A stretch of DNA of 26,634 bases from positions 1 through 26,634 of the forward strand of contig JAKURJ010000007.1 in assembly GCA_022452125.1 (NCBI GenBank), written 5' to 3'. The notes beneath the pieces were generated by a model. It was not told where the DNA came from. It worked only from the letters and a program-made list of their open reading frames with translations, and made no database searches. This DNA comes from Candidatus Poseidoniaceae archaeon (GTDB lineage: Archaea > Thermoplasmatota > Poseidoniia > Poseidoniales > Poseidoniaceae). Shown here one piece after another: positions 16,930 to 24,469 of this stretch. The number at the start of each line of letters is the position of its first letter. The stretch's first letter is position 1. Both the position numbers and the translations under genes were made by a program.

Positions 16930-19326
16930 CGTGTATTTCCTATGGCCTTGCCTTATTTCTTCATCGCTCCATCCAAAGGGCCCGAGTATTGCCCAAATCG
17001 CTCTTATGGCCAAACCCTCATAGTACTCGGAATCTATCCTGAATCCTGAATTGTCAGACAGCTCTTCCAATAGTATAACCCTCGATTCAGGAATGCCCGG
17101 CGATGGCTTTGTAGCGACAAAGCGAACTTTTCTTCCAGGCAGAATATCTTGCCCAAGCCTTCTAGCGCGGATCAAAGCCTGTTGAGTGTTTGTGGAAACG
17201 GAAAAATCCTCAATTCTTTTTGTGACACGTCTGGTGACAACCAATTTCTTAGGGTCGATTTTTCCAGAATTCAAGGATTTAATTTCATCATGTAACTTTG
17301 CAATAATTTTTTGCTGGACAGTAATAGAATCATAATTACTTTCACCATTTAGATTATCTTTTAAGATTTCAAGAGACTCTTTTTGTATCGCAGCAATCCA
17401 TTCGCATGTAGAATGTTGCCTCGCTTCGATACCTCTGAGTTTGAATCCATTTTGGCCATGCGCCCAATATTTAGTTAGTGAACCAGCATTGTGCATCCTA
17501 CTTGGCAAAAATCCGATGAAATCGTAGATATCTTCGAATTCTAATGGGATTCCGATCAAATCTGTCACCTTTTGAGATAGTTGCATCGCAGACGCAATCT
17601 TCTCTTCACGTGTCTTCAAATTCTTATTTTCAATCCAAATACAATCTACTATTGCATGTAGTACATTCCATCCATCATCCTCAGCAATGGAGATGGTTGT
17701 GAGTAATATGTCTCTTGCCCACGCACAAATTGCTTCATGCGCCTCAATTCTTCCAAATCGTGCATTTTTGTAACCGGTATATCCGAAGCAAGTAACTAGT
17801 AACCATTTGAGTGCATTTTGCTGTAAATCGAATGTGTCGCCTTTTCTTTTTCTCTGGCTTTTCAACTGCATCCTTCTTTCGATTATTGGAGCAACAACTC
17901 TTCCAAGAAAGCCGTGAGTCCGAGCACAAGTATGCGTTTTCAGTCCTGGAACCTGTAGCGCAGAAGCGTTTGCAGAAGGGAAAATTTTGGATGAAAAAAG
18001 ACCCCCTCTCGCCCTTTCTCTAAACGCCTTTTCTGCTTCATCAGGATTTAGTGGAACGAACATTCCAGTCGTCGGAAACTCGGTCGTTGTTTGACAACAA
18101 GCGCAATTGAGAGTTTCGGGAGAGATGTTTCTAGTTGCAATAATACTCGGGAAGAGACTCGCAAAATCTAGTTCAATAACATCTGAATATACGCCGGGTT
18201 TGCTATCCAAATACAAGCCTCCACGGTCGGTTGCTAAAAGCTCCCATGCCGTTTTGGTATCCTCAGCACGGTTCTTTTTCCAGGGAACCAAGACACCATC
18301 TTCCATTGCAATTCGCATCTGTATTGCACTAATTACCGAACCGGGAGATAACCTTGAGATGTCTTGAGGAGATTGCCTCGAATGTCTACTTAGTTCAAAC
18401 AACCCTAAAATTCCACCCTCTCTGACAATGAAGCTAGCATCGAGGTCAATATGCAATCGCCCATTCAAAGGGAAATAAGCATCCTTGCGGATAACCTGTC
18501 CATACGAATGAACAACCCTTGACATCGATCTTGGTTTTAATTCGCTTTCAGCCCTACTTAAATTCAAATCAAAACCAACACGTTTGGCCAACTTATCTAA
18601 GGCAGCAAAATGTAACGCATCCCCGCCCTTTGTGATAATTACGTCTGGATTTAATCGATTGATACTGTCTTGGAATTCTGCTAAGAACTCCTTGCCGCAA
18701 TGTTTCCTGCGTACTACAGAATCAAGCCTTTTTCCGGGAAGAAAACCATCCCATAGTAGGATTTCAATTTGCTTTAGATATGATTTGAGAGTGTCAAATC
18801 CATTGTTGGAATGGTATTCAAATTTTAATTCAATAACTTTCATTTTAGGCCAAGTATCATTTTCACCCAATAGTGAAAATGAATCACCATCCCATTTTAC
18901 GAACTGAAATGGAGAGATGCCAAATTCGATGAAGAAACGTTGTGCTAAATGAGCATCTACTGAGAACAGAGAATACCTGTGATGCTCGCCACGAGCCTCG
19001 ATGTGTTGCGATATTTTTCTGATTTTGCGGCTGTCCAAGACATCGATTTCTAGCACATTATGCATCTCAAATTCATCCAGCGATAATCGCTTTTTCACCA
19101 TCCTAGTGGCGCCAATAGAGAATTTTTCACTTATCTCTGGCAACTTTAGCCATTGAGGCAGATTAACCAACAATTGGTTTTCTGCATGAACGTGTATACA
19201 AGCACACCAAGGTACACAGATTCTCTCGACATTCCCATTTATGTCGCTAATCCATACATCCATGTGGCGCCCACTAACACTTAGTTGGGCATCTATTATC
19301 CAGCCCCGCAAAAAATCACTTCTCAC
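16870..19326 (-). CDS. polB2: Family B DNA polymerase, PolB2-like, with degenerate motifs
   Basis: An 818-residue protein with the family B layout: N-terminal domain, exonuclease-like domain (about 160-300), palm/fingers and thumb. Motif A is intact (DFASLFPS, D387). Motif B reads NALKWLLVTCFGYTGY (504-519): K507 is kept, but the usual N-S before the aromatic-glycine is V-T. Motif C reads LHAIVDCIW: the first catalytic Asp is Ile559 and the second is D561. The exonuclease motif I position reads LKFEY instead of a D-x-E, and no N-x-x-(F/Y)-D is seen in motif II. A Cys-rich insert (NCACCQ about 407-412, HTCARTHGFLG about 465-474) may bind zinc. This matches the archaeal PolB2 group. Its start overlaps the small MGRT gene by 11 bp, so the two are co-transcribed. 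It is a full-length ORF with no frameshift. Confidence 0.82.
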   Translation of the reverse strand: MRSDFLRGWIIDAQLSVSGRHMDVWISDINGNVERICVPWCACIHVHAENQLLVNLPQWLKLPEISEKFSIGATRMVKKRLSLDEFEMHNVLEIDVLDSRKIRKISQHIEARGEHHRYSLFSVDAHLAQRFFIEFGISPFQFVKWDGDSFSLLGENDTWPKMKVIELKFEYHSNNGFDTLKSYLKQIEILLWDGFLPGKRLDSVVRRKHCGKEFLAEFQDSINRLNPDVIITKGGDALHFAALDKLAKRVGFDLNLSRAESELKPRSMSRVVHSYGQVIRKDAYFPLNGRLHIDLDASFIVREGGILGLFELSRHSRQSPQDISRLSPGSVISAIQMRIAMEDGVLVPWKKNRAEDTKTAWELLATDRGGLYLDSKPGVYSDVIELDFASLFPSIIATRNISPETLNCACCQTTTEFPTTGMFVPLNPDEAEKAFRERARGGLFSSKIFPSANASALQVPGLKTHTCARTHGFLGRVVAPIIERRMQLKSQRKRKGDTFDLQQNALKWLLVTCFGYTGYKNARFGRIEAHEAICAWARDILLTTISIAEDDGWNVLHAIVDCIWIENKNLKTREEKIASAMQLSQKVTDLIGIPLEFEDIYDFIGFLPSRMHNAGSLTKYWAHGQNGFKLRGIEARQHSTCEWIAAIQKESLEILKDNLNGESNYDSITVQQKIIAKLHDEIKSLNSGKIDPKKLVVTRRVTKRIEDFSVSTNTQQALIRARRLGQDILPGRKVRFVATKPSPGIPESRVILLEELSDNSGFRIDSEYYEGLAIRAIWAILGPFGWSDEEIRQGHRKYTLFDFFSAFDSNPSINDSAY

Positions 19327-19576
19327 TCTGCAATTCTTTGATTGTATTTTCCAATTCAGCGATTTTTTTGTAAGATTCCAAAATCATCGAAAGTAGCATT
19401 GGCTTCCACACATCGATTGATGGAAGCATTCCACCAGCAGTTCTACGATTACGTACTCCATTCATTAATTCGTCCAAGGCCTTGCGGTCTGATGAATTCA
19501 AAGCCCTTCGAAATGCATTAAGTGCGCTTAATTCACTCTCAACCCTGTTTCTCCAAGTTGGTACTGTTCTGCCCAT
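19316..19576 (-). CDS. Small helical MGRT-type protein upstream of PolB2
   Basis: An 86-residue protein from ATG 19576; a GTG at 19591 would add five residues. It starts MGRTVPTWRNRVE, followed by amphipathic helices and an AGGMLPSIDVWKPMLLSMI segment, and ends in a coiled-coil-like stretch (ILESYKKIAELENTIKELQ). From memory, a similar MGRTxPTxR start with a helical tail occurs in haloarchaeal proteins of unknown function; this recall needs a database check. Its last codons overlap the first of the polymerase gene by 11 bp, so the two are translated from one transcript and probably work together. It may be a binding partner, but no catalytic motif is present. Confidence 0.7.
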   Translation of the reverse strand: MGRTVPTWRNRVESELSALNAFRRALNSSDRKALDELMNGVRNRRTAGGMLPSIDVWKPMLLSMILESYKKIAELENTIKELQSEK

Positions 19577-19687
19577 TAATCGAAATGTCACAAATCAGCC
19601 GAGTATCTTTCGCAAGAGACAGGATTGCTGAAAGTGAAATTGAAACCGCTTTCACAAGAATGCGAAGGTTTGATAATCTTCTATGCC

Positions 19688-19696
19688 TAAATATAA
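19688..19696 (+). promoter_or_regulatory. TATA-like box before a possible tiny gene
   Basis: TAAATATAA lies with its centre about 21 bp before ATG 19713 and inside the longer version of the small ORF. This is slightly close for an archaeal TATA box of a leaderless message, and A/T-rich matches arise by chance, so it is weak support. Confidence 0.25.
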
Positions 19697-19712
19697 CATG
19701 AGAATAATGGTA

Positions 19713-19853
19713 ATGACAGCCCCACTTATTCATGAATTACTGAGGAAGAAAAGATGCGCTAAAGGCGTTTGCCGCCCAAAAAGAACAAGTTACCTGTGGG
19801 CTAAGATGGTTAGATCTGAAGAAGAGGACAAAACTCCTGTAATCGAAGGATGA
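19713..19853 (+). CDS. Possible small basic protein (46 aa)
   Basis: The ORF runs MTAPLIHELLRKKRCAKGVC, continues RPKRTSYLWAKMVRSEEEDK and ends TPVIEG. The start could instead be one of several in-frame ATGs from 19683, giving up to 56 residues. The first half is strongly basic with two cysteines (C-x4-C), and the end is acidic. It fills the otherwise empty interval between the divergent MGRT gene and the convergent zinc-ribbon gene, and stops 5 bp before the latter's stop. Its charge pattern is gene-like, but no family is recognised and it could be a chance ORF. Confidence 0.4.
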   Translation: MTAPLIHELLRKKRCAKGVCRPKRTSYLWAKMVRSEEEDKTPVIEG

Positions 19854-19858
19854 ACGAA

Positions 19859-20539
19859 TCACTCTTCAGCTAACTCTTGATTCATGAGGACGAATTGGCC
19901 TCCTAACACGAGTAGCAGAAATATGCCGAACAAACTAGGCCTCGGGAATGCCAATTCCACTCCAAAGGCAATTAGTAAACCGATTTCCATTACTACAACT
20001 CCAGCGATAGAGCACACTAGAGCAATCAATGAGGTGTGCCACCGGTATTGGTAAGATCGATATGCCATTTGCATACTAACTTCGAGTTTTCCGGCGTCGG
20101 ACATGTGGTGCACATATCTGAACACCAGATGAGTAATTTGTGAAGCAATTGCAACAATTGCAAGAAGCATGAAAATTATTCCGAAGATTGCCAAAACAGA
20201 ATCTCCACCATCGCCAAAGAAGTTGAACCAACCAGTACTTGCACTGAATCCAAACATAGACGCTTTCATCCCGAATGGACTAGCATCCAAGAATCCGCCA
20301 ACCGTTAACCAACCCGAGAACATTCCAATGACCAACATCAATCCGCCAGCGCCATGAAGTGCATGTGAGCCTGCTTTGATACCGCTCATTGGCTGAGAAG
20401 CAGAATCAGACCTTGCCTTAGATTTCGGCGCTTCGCCCCACTCGAATTCTCCGTCACAATACGGGCATGAAAACTCTCCATAGGCATCGTCGTCTAACTC
20501 AATTTCCTCTTCACAATGAGGGCAGAGAATCTCAACCAT
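19859..20539 (-). CDS. Membrane protein with N-terminal zinc ribbon
   Basis: A 226-residue protein. Residues 1-30 form a C4 zinc ribbon (CPHC at 6-9, CPYC at 25-28) like those on many archaeal membrane or regulatory proteins. A polar linker with Ser/Lys follows, then about four hydrophobic segments: near 68-90 (LMLVIGMFSGWL), 114-137 (SVLAIFGIIFMLLAIVAI), 170-195 and 203-220. The ribbon should face the cytoplasm. No enzyme motif is seen; the family and function are unknown. It stands between the PolB2 cluster and the second M28 peptidase gene on the same strand. Confidence 0.7.
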   Translation of the reverse strand: MVEILCPHCEEEIELDDDAYGEFSCPYCDGEFEWGEAPKSKARSDSASQPMSGIKAGSHALHGAGGLMLVIGMFSGWLTVGGFLDASPFGMKASMFGFSASTGWFNFFGDGGDSVLAIFGIIFMLLAIVAIASQITHLVFRYVHHMSDAGKLEVSMQMAYRSYQYRWHTSLIALVCSIAGVVVMEIGLLIAFGVELAFPRPSLFGIFLLLVLGGQFVLMNQELAEE

Positions 20540-20592
20540 GTAGAAACCTACAGGGAGGATGTAAAGAATATTTTCCCGGCATAGGAATTATT

Positions 20593-22185
20593 TCAAAGCT
20601 CATTAGGAACTGGAGTTTGGTCCATGTGAAGGAACGCATATACAGCCCACCAAGTTACAATATCCCATGAATGGACAAGATTGTTGATTCCAGTAGAATC
20701 ATCTGTTCCCATATAATCGATCATAGTCTCCATTGTATCACATTCACGATGATAGCAAGGATATCCATCTACTAGGCCATTCCATCCTAAGGTAGCAACT
20801 CCGATGTTTTGGAACGAATCGTGGTCACTTCGAGCGGTTGGCGATTCGTAAATTGCCACCGTATCTTCATAGATATCCCCCCATAGTGGACTTTCTCCAT
20901 CTTCGAGCCATGCCTCTCTTCCACGCTCGATTTCATAACCAAGATTTAGGGCATCAGCACCAATCCATTCTGCCAGATAATACATGCCGGGTTGGTCTAT
21001 GACATCTCCAGTTCCATCTGGTCCCAAATAAACCGATAAGGCGTAATCGCCAGGGTAATTGACTCCAGCCATGTCTAAATTGAGATAGTTGCTGACTGTA
21101 ATTCCGTCAGGCAGGTCGTTTGCAAATGAGCGTGAACCCCACAAACCCTCCTCTTCAGAAGACCACAAACAGAAAACCATTGTTCTCCTTGCATCGAATT
21201 CAGCAAGGACCTTTGCAGTACTCAAAACCATACTTGAGCCAGCTGCGTTGTCATATGCACCATGTCTGGTACCGTAACCCGGAATACCTTGTTCAGCACC
21301 GGGCGTGTAAGCAACTGGAGGAGCGATGTCAAAGTGTGCTCCAAAGATTAACCACTCATCAGGGTATACTGAACCATCTTTATATCCACAAATATTGACA
21401 GCCCAAGCAGTATTCCATTGGAATCTATGTACTTCTACTCGGTCTAATCCATACCCTTGCATTACTCCTTCGAAGTAAGTTATTGCGTGCTCATAAGATG
21501 GGTTTGCATTTCCAATCCATCGGTCTAGATATCCCACAGCACCATCCGGTCCACAAGTTGCACAAGGGGTATCATCTGCAATGAAATCAACCCATTCGTA
21601 TACGTCTCGGCCATTCACCCAACCGCCGCTAGCTCCAACACCATCGGCTTCCGTTAAGTCAGTTCTCTGGTCACGAATTGTTTCAAGCGATTTGATGATA
21701 ACATCTCCTCCGCTTTGGTTAGCAGGGACAATCCATTTCCATTCTCCACCAGCATCTTCGTTTTCAGCAGCCATTATTGCTGCCGAACCTTCAGTTTGAC
21801 CATCAGCCCAAGCCGCCCACGAAACATCAGGTGCACGAATTGGCCAATTTTCTCGTCCATAGTCTCCAATTAGGAATATGACATCTGAATTTCTTGGAGG
21901 GAATAAGACATTCATCGATACGGAATCTCCATCTTTGAGGTCAAAGACAGTTCCGTTTTGAGCTCTCATAGAACCCGGATCTTGAACAAAATACGGGACG
22001 AACACACTCATTGCAGCGTCTGCTTTCAATGTGACAACGGACCACTCCCCACCAGGAAGAATAGATGGCGACACCCTCAAACTATCATCCGAAATTTCCT
22101 TGGGAGGATTATCTTCTCCGAAGCATCCGGATAGAGATGCAAGGCACATCACGGTGACCATCATCAGGGCGCGTGCAACATCCAT
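20593..22185 (-). CDS. M28-family zinc aminopeptidase, surface lipoprotein (paralog 2)
   Basis: A 530-residue secreted peptidase starting at ATG 22185, which opens the signal peptide MDVARALMMVTVMCLASLS with lipobox LSGC (C21). The N-terminal region shares segments such as FLIGDYGRENWPIR with paralog 1. The M28 zinc ligands are H284 (GAHFD), D312 (YDNAAG), E344/E345 (SSEEEG), D371 (NLDMAG) and H455 (SDHDSF). It lacks the Gly/Cys/Asp-rich loop of paralog 1. It probably degrades external peptides at the cell surface. It is a single gene, divergent from the DDAH-like gene with about 120 bp between the starts. Confidence 0.88.
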   Translation of the reverse strand: MDVARALMMVTVMCLASLSGCFGEDNPPKEISDDSLRVSPSILPGGEWSVVTLKADAAMSVFVPYFVQDPGSMRAQNGTVFDLKDGDSVSMNVLFPPRNSDVIFLIGDYGRENWPIRAPDVSWAAWADGQTEGSAAIMAAENEDAGGEWKWIVPANQSGGDVIIKSLETIRDQRTDLTEADGVGASGGWVNGRDVYEWVDFIADDTPCATCGPDGAVGYLDRWIGNANPSYEHAITYFEGVMQGYGLDRVEVHRFQWNTAWAVNICGYKDGSVYPDEWLIFGAHFDIAPPVAYTPGAEQGIPGYGTRHGAYDNAAGSSMVLSTAKVLAEFDARRTMVFCLWSSEEEGLWGSRSFANDLPDGITVSNYLNLDMAGVNYPGDYALSVYLGPDGTGDVIDQPGMYYLAEWIGADALNLGYEIERGREAWLEDGESPLWGDIYEDTVAIYESPTARSDHDSFQNIGVATLGWNGLVDGYPCYHRECDTMETMIDYMGTDDSTGINNLVHSWDIVTWWAVYAFLHMDQTPVPNEL

Positions 22186-22274
22186 ATTGCCTCCGATAGC
22201 ATCCCTATTGTTGAATGATATGGTTAGAATCTCATTTCCGGTGTGTGGAATACACTTTCCGCTAACAGGATAAG

Positions 22275-22283
22275 GGTTATACA
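22275..22283 (+). promoter_or_regulatory. TATA-like box for the DDAH-like gene
   Basis: GGTTATACA is centred about 28 bp upstream of ATG 22307, the spacing of an archaeal TATA box for a leaderless transcript. Confidence 0.4.
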
Positions 22284-22306
22284 CAGACCATCGGCCCGAT
22301 TAATCG

Positions 22307-23116
22307 ATGGCGACCGTTCGGTTGGACCAAAAATCTCGGGCGCTGGTCAGGGCAATTCCAGACTCATATCCTGAAGCATTGGCCAATTTTTTCGGGTCAG
22401 GTCCAACGGATATTGAACTTGCCAAGGTCCACCACGCTGCTTATGTCGAGGCTCTTTCTTTGAACGGAGTAGAAGTAACTGTACTGGATGCAGACCACGC
22501 ACATCCTGACTGTATTTTCGTCGAGGACCAAGCAGTAGTCATAGATGGGCACGTCCTTCTTCCTGTTCCAGGCCACGAATCTAGGAGAGGAGAGCAACCA
22601 CCGATTGCGAACTTCCTTTCTGATGAATTACAGGGGCATCAAATTTGCAAGATGGAGCCTCCGGCAATGATGGACGGCGGAGATATTCTTCGTTTGGGCG
22701 ATCTATTCTTCGTGGGGCGCTCTACAAGAACAAATGATGCTGGAATTGAGGAACTTAGAGACTTATTAGATCACTTGGGACATGAGCTAAGAGTGGTAGA
22801 TATTCCCCCCCACGCACTACATTTGACAAGTGTATCCTCTACGCCTTCCGACCAAATAATTCTGGTTCCCGAAGGCTATCTTACGCCAGAAGCATTTGGC
22901 GAGATGCCAGAAGGGTGTGAAGTAATTATGATGCCAGAAGAGGAAGTTTACGGATGTAACACAATCGGACTTCCTGATAACAAGGTAATCATCGCAGATG
23001 GATATCCAACAGTAAAGAAGGCACTTGAGGATAGAGGATTTGAGTGCATAGTATTGGATATGGGGCAGATTAGAGCTGCAGATGGCTCCTTGACTTGCTG
23101 TTCAATTTTCTATTGA
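22307..23116 (+). CDS. DDAH-like amidinohydrolase (dimethylarginine dimethylaminohydrolase family)
   Basis: The family removes dimethylamine or ammonia from guanidino groups through a Cys-His-acid centre; DDAH makes citrulline from methylated arginine. The 269 residues are a normal length. Motifs: PDCIFVEDQAVV (67-78, with E73/D74), MMDGGDILRLG (121-131), GRSTRTN (137-143, substrate-binding arginine), LHLTSV (171-176, catalytic H172) and near the end DGSLTC (259-264, nucleophile C264, followed by C265). Arginine deiminase and peptidylarginine deiminase belong to the same superfamily but are longer. The actual substrate is uncertain: dimethylarginine, or another guanidino compound from arginine turnover. 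A tRNA gene follows closely. Confidence 0.85.
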   Translation: MATVRLDQKSRALVRAIPDSYPEALANFFGSGPTDIELAKVHHAAYVEALSLNGVEVTVLDADHAHPDCIFVEDQAVVIDGHVLLPVPGHESRRGEQPPIANFLSDELQGHQICKMEPPAMMDGGDILRLGDLFFVGRSTRTNDAGIEELRDLLDHLGHELRVVDIPPHALHLTSVSSTPSDQIILVPEGYLTPEAFGEMPEGCEVIMMPEEEVYGCNTIGLPDNKVIIADGYPTVKKALEDRGFECIVLDMGQIRAADGSLTCCSIFY

Positions 23117-23130
23117 TTTACACCAAGCGT

Positions 23131-23140
23131 TTTGATATAC
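23131..23140 (+). promoter_or_regulatory. TATA-like box for tRNA-Leu
   Basis: TTTGATATAC is centred about 28 bp before the first base of the tRNA (23164). This suits an archaeal RNA polymerase start at or just before the mature 5' end. Confidence 0.5.
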
Positions 23141-23163
23141 ACGCGTTAGGTGGCGAAGTTGCT

Positions 23164-23250
23164 GCAGGGGTTGCCAAGCTTGGTCAACGGCGCTGGGATG
23201 AGGTCCCAGTCTCTATGAGTTCGCAGGTTCAAATCCTGCCCTCTGCACCA
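23164..23250 (+). tRNA. tRNA-Leu (anticodon GAG)
   Basis: An 87-nt class II tRNA with no intron. The acceptor stem is GCAGGGG/CCTCTGC with one G-T pair. The D arm has GCC/GGC around a GCTTGGTCAA loop. The anticodon stem is CTGGG/CCCAG, with loop ATGAGGT and anticodon GAG (reads CUC/CUU). A long variable arm, as expected for Leu, is followed by the T arm GCAGG-TTCAAAT-CCTGC. Discriminator A73 fits Leu. The CCA end is encoded in the DNA, so no CCA needs to be added to the primary transcript. Confidence 0.93.
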
Positions 23251-23288
23251 CTCCTGCCAAAATTACGTGCTCAAATAGTGCCCTTAGA

Positions 23289-24398
23289 TTAGTTTCGAAG
23301 GTCGCTTCTTGCTGTGTTGAAAACGGCGCGTCCACGTGACGTAATTTTGTGTTGCCAAACAACATCTTTTGGATTGAACGCTCTAAGCATTTGTTCCCTA
23401 CTCCAATGTCTCCGAGCATCCATTTCATTCATGTGTAAACCCCATTGAGTCCAGCGATTTTCTGCACGCGATGCTTGTAGAACTTTCACAGGCTTGAATG
23501 TACCAAACTCTTGGGTGATAGAAATCCATTCAATGTCACAATACCTGTCTTCTAGACCCTGATGAAGGTCTCCTATGATTTCATAACCAACTCCAGCATT
23601 AGGATCTAGAGTTTCAACATGTCCGGGGAATAATGCATCTAGATGAGAGAAATCTTCTGGACCCATGCCGGCTGAAATTAATAATGTGTCATGACCACTA
23701 GGGCCCAGTCCAGTATGGAGGTCGATAGCCCATATTCGATTGACAGACTCGAGTTTATTATCTAACCAATTGAGTAGTAATTCGGGCCCAGGTTGAAGGC
23801 AATCCCCGCCGTACTGGATTGCCTTTGGATATTCGTACTGTCCTTCCGCAACACATTGTTTTAGAGTATTGAATCCGTATTTCCGAATCAGATTAAGCGC
23901 TTTTAGATTGAACCATCTTTCTTTTTGCGGAGGGGGTGATTCGGGATTTATGAATTCACGAATTGTCTCATATCCTACAGGAACCCCCTCGTATTTTTGG
24001 TCTCTTTTCAGGAAATTTCGATTCAGATCTACGTTGTTTTCATTGAATCTTCTCCACCAAGCCATGCCGTAAGGATTGATTGCATGTACGAAAATAATTG
24101 CATGATCTTTGAAAGAATCCTCTTGACACAAATCATCCATTACTGCCAATTGGATTGCGCTACCGGGGTAACCCTCAACTCCGTGAACACCGCTACTTGA
24201 AAGCAACACCTTGCCAGATTGAAGGGATCCAACTATTGCAACATCGATGCAAAGCGGCTCACCATCGGGCCCAGTCATCCCAATCTCTAACCTTTCATTT
24301 TCCACCTTGTGACCAGCTTCACGTAAATCATCGCAAGCGATTAGGAATCTACCGGCGGCTTCAGCGTACGAATTAGCAAACCAAAACCTCCCTTCCAT
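23289..24398 (-). CDS. M14-superfamily zinc carboxypeptidase-like protein (DUF2817 type)
   Basis: A 369-residue protein with the M14 zinc pattern. SGVHGVEGYPGS gives H72 and E75 (HxxE), and DLHTG gives the third ligand H228. The substrate-binding NVDLNRN is at 122-128 (R127), and the catalytic glutamate is in QEFGTF (E297). HxxE followed by NxDLNRNF is typical of DUF2817, which is related to succinylglutamate desuccinylase/aspartoacylase. No signal peptide is seen at MEGRFWFANSY, so it acts in the cytoplasm. The true substrate (a peptide or an N-acyl amino acid) is not known. The gene diverges from the Rieske oxygenase gene with about 70 bp between the starts. Confidence 0.85.
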   Translation of the reverse strand: MEGRFWFANSYAEAAGRFLIACDDLREAGHKVENERLEIGMTGPDGEPLCIDVAIVGSLQSGKVLLSSSGVHGVEGYPGSAIQLAVMDDLCQEDSFKDHAIIFVHAINPYGMAWWRRFNENNVDLNRNFLKRDQKYEGVPVGYETIREFINPESPPPQKERWFNLKALNLIRKYGFNTLKQCVAEGQYEYPKAIQYGGDCLQPGPELLLNWLDNKLESVNRIWAIDLHTGLGPSGHDTLLISAGMGPEDFSHLDALFPGHVETLDPNAGVGYEIIGDLHQGLEDRYCDIEWISITQEFGTFKPVKVLQASRAENRWTQWGLHMNEMDARRHWSREQMLRAFNPKDVVWQHKITSRGRAVFNTARSDLRN

Positions 24399-24469
24399 AA
24401 TTTACGCAGTCGCAATTCACATTTGAACACTACCGAACTATCAAGAATCACAAGCCCCTAACGAAATCG

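Noticed and set aside
23164..23250. Possible intron-bearing tRNA
   Set aside because: The anticodon arm closes normally and the extra length is explained by the long variable arm of tRNA-Leu.
23213..23428. 71-aa open frame across the tRNA and the end of the M14 gene
   Set aside because: Overlaps the tRNA-Leu and a supported gene; a chance frame.
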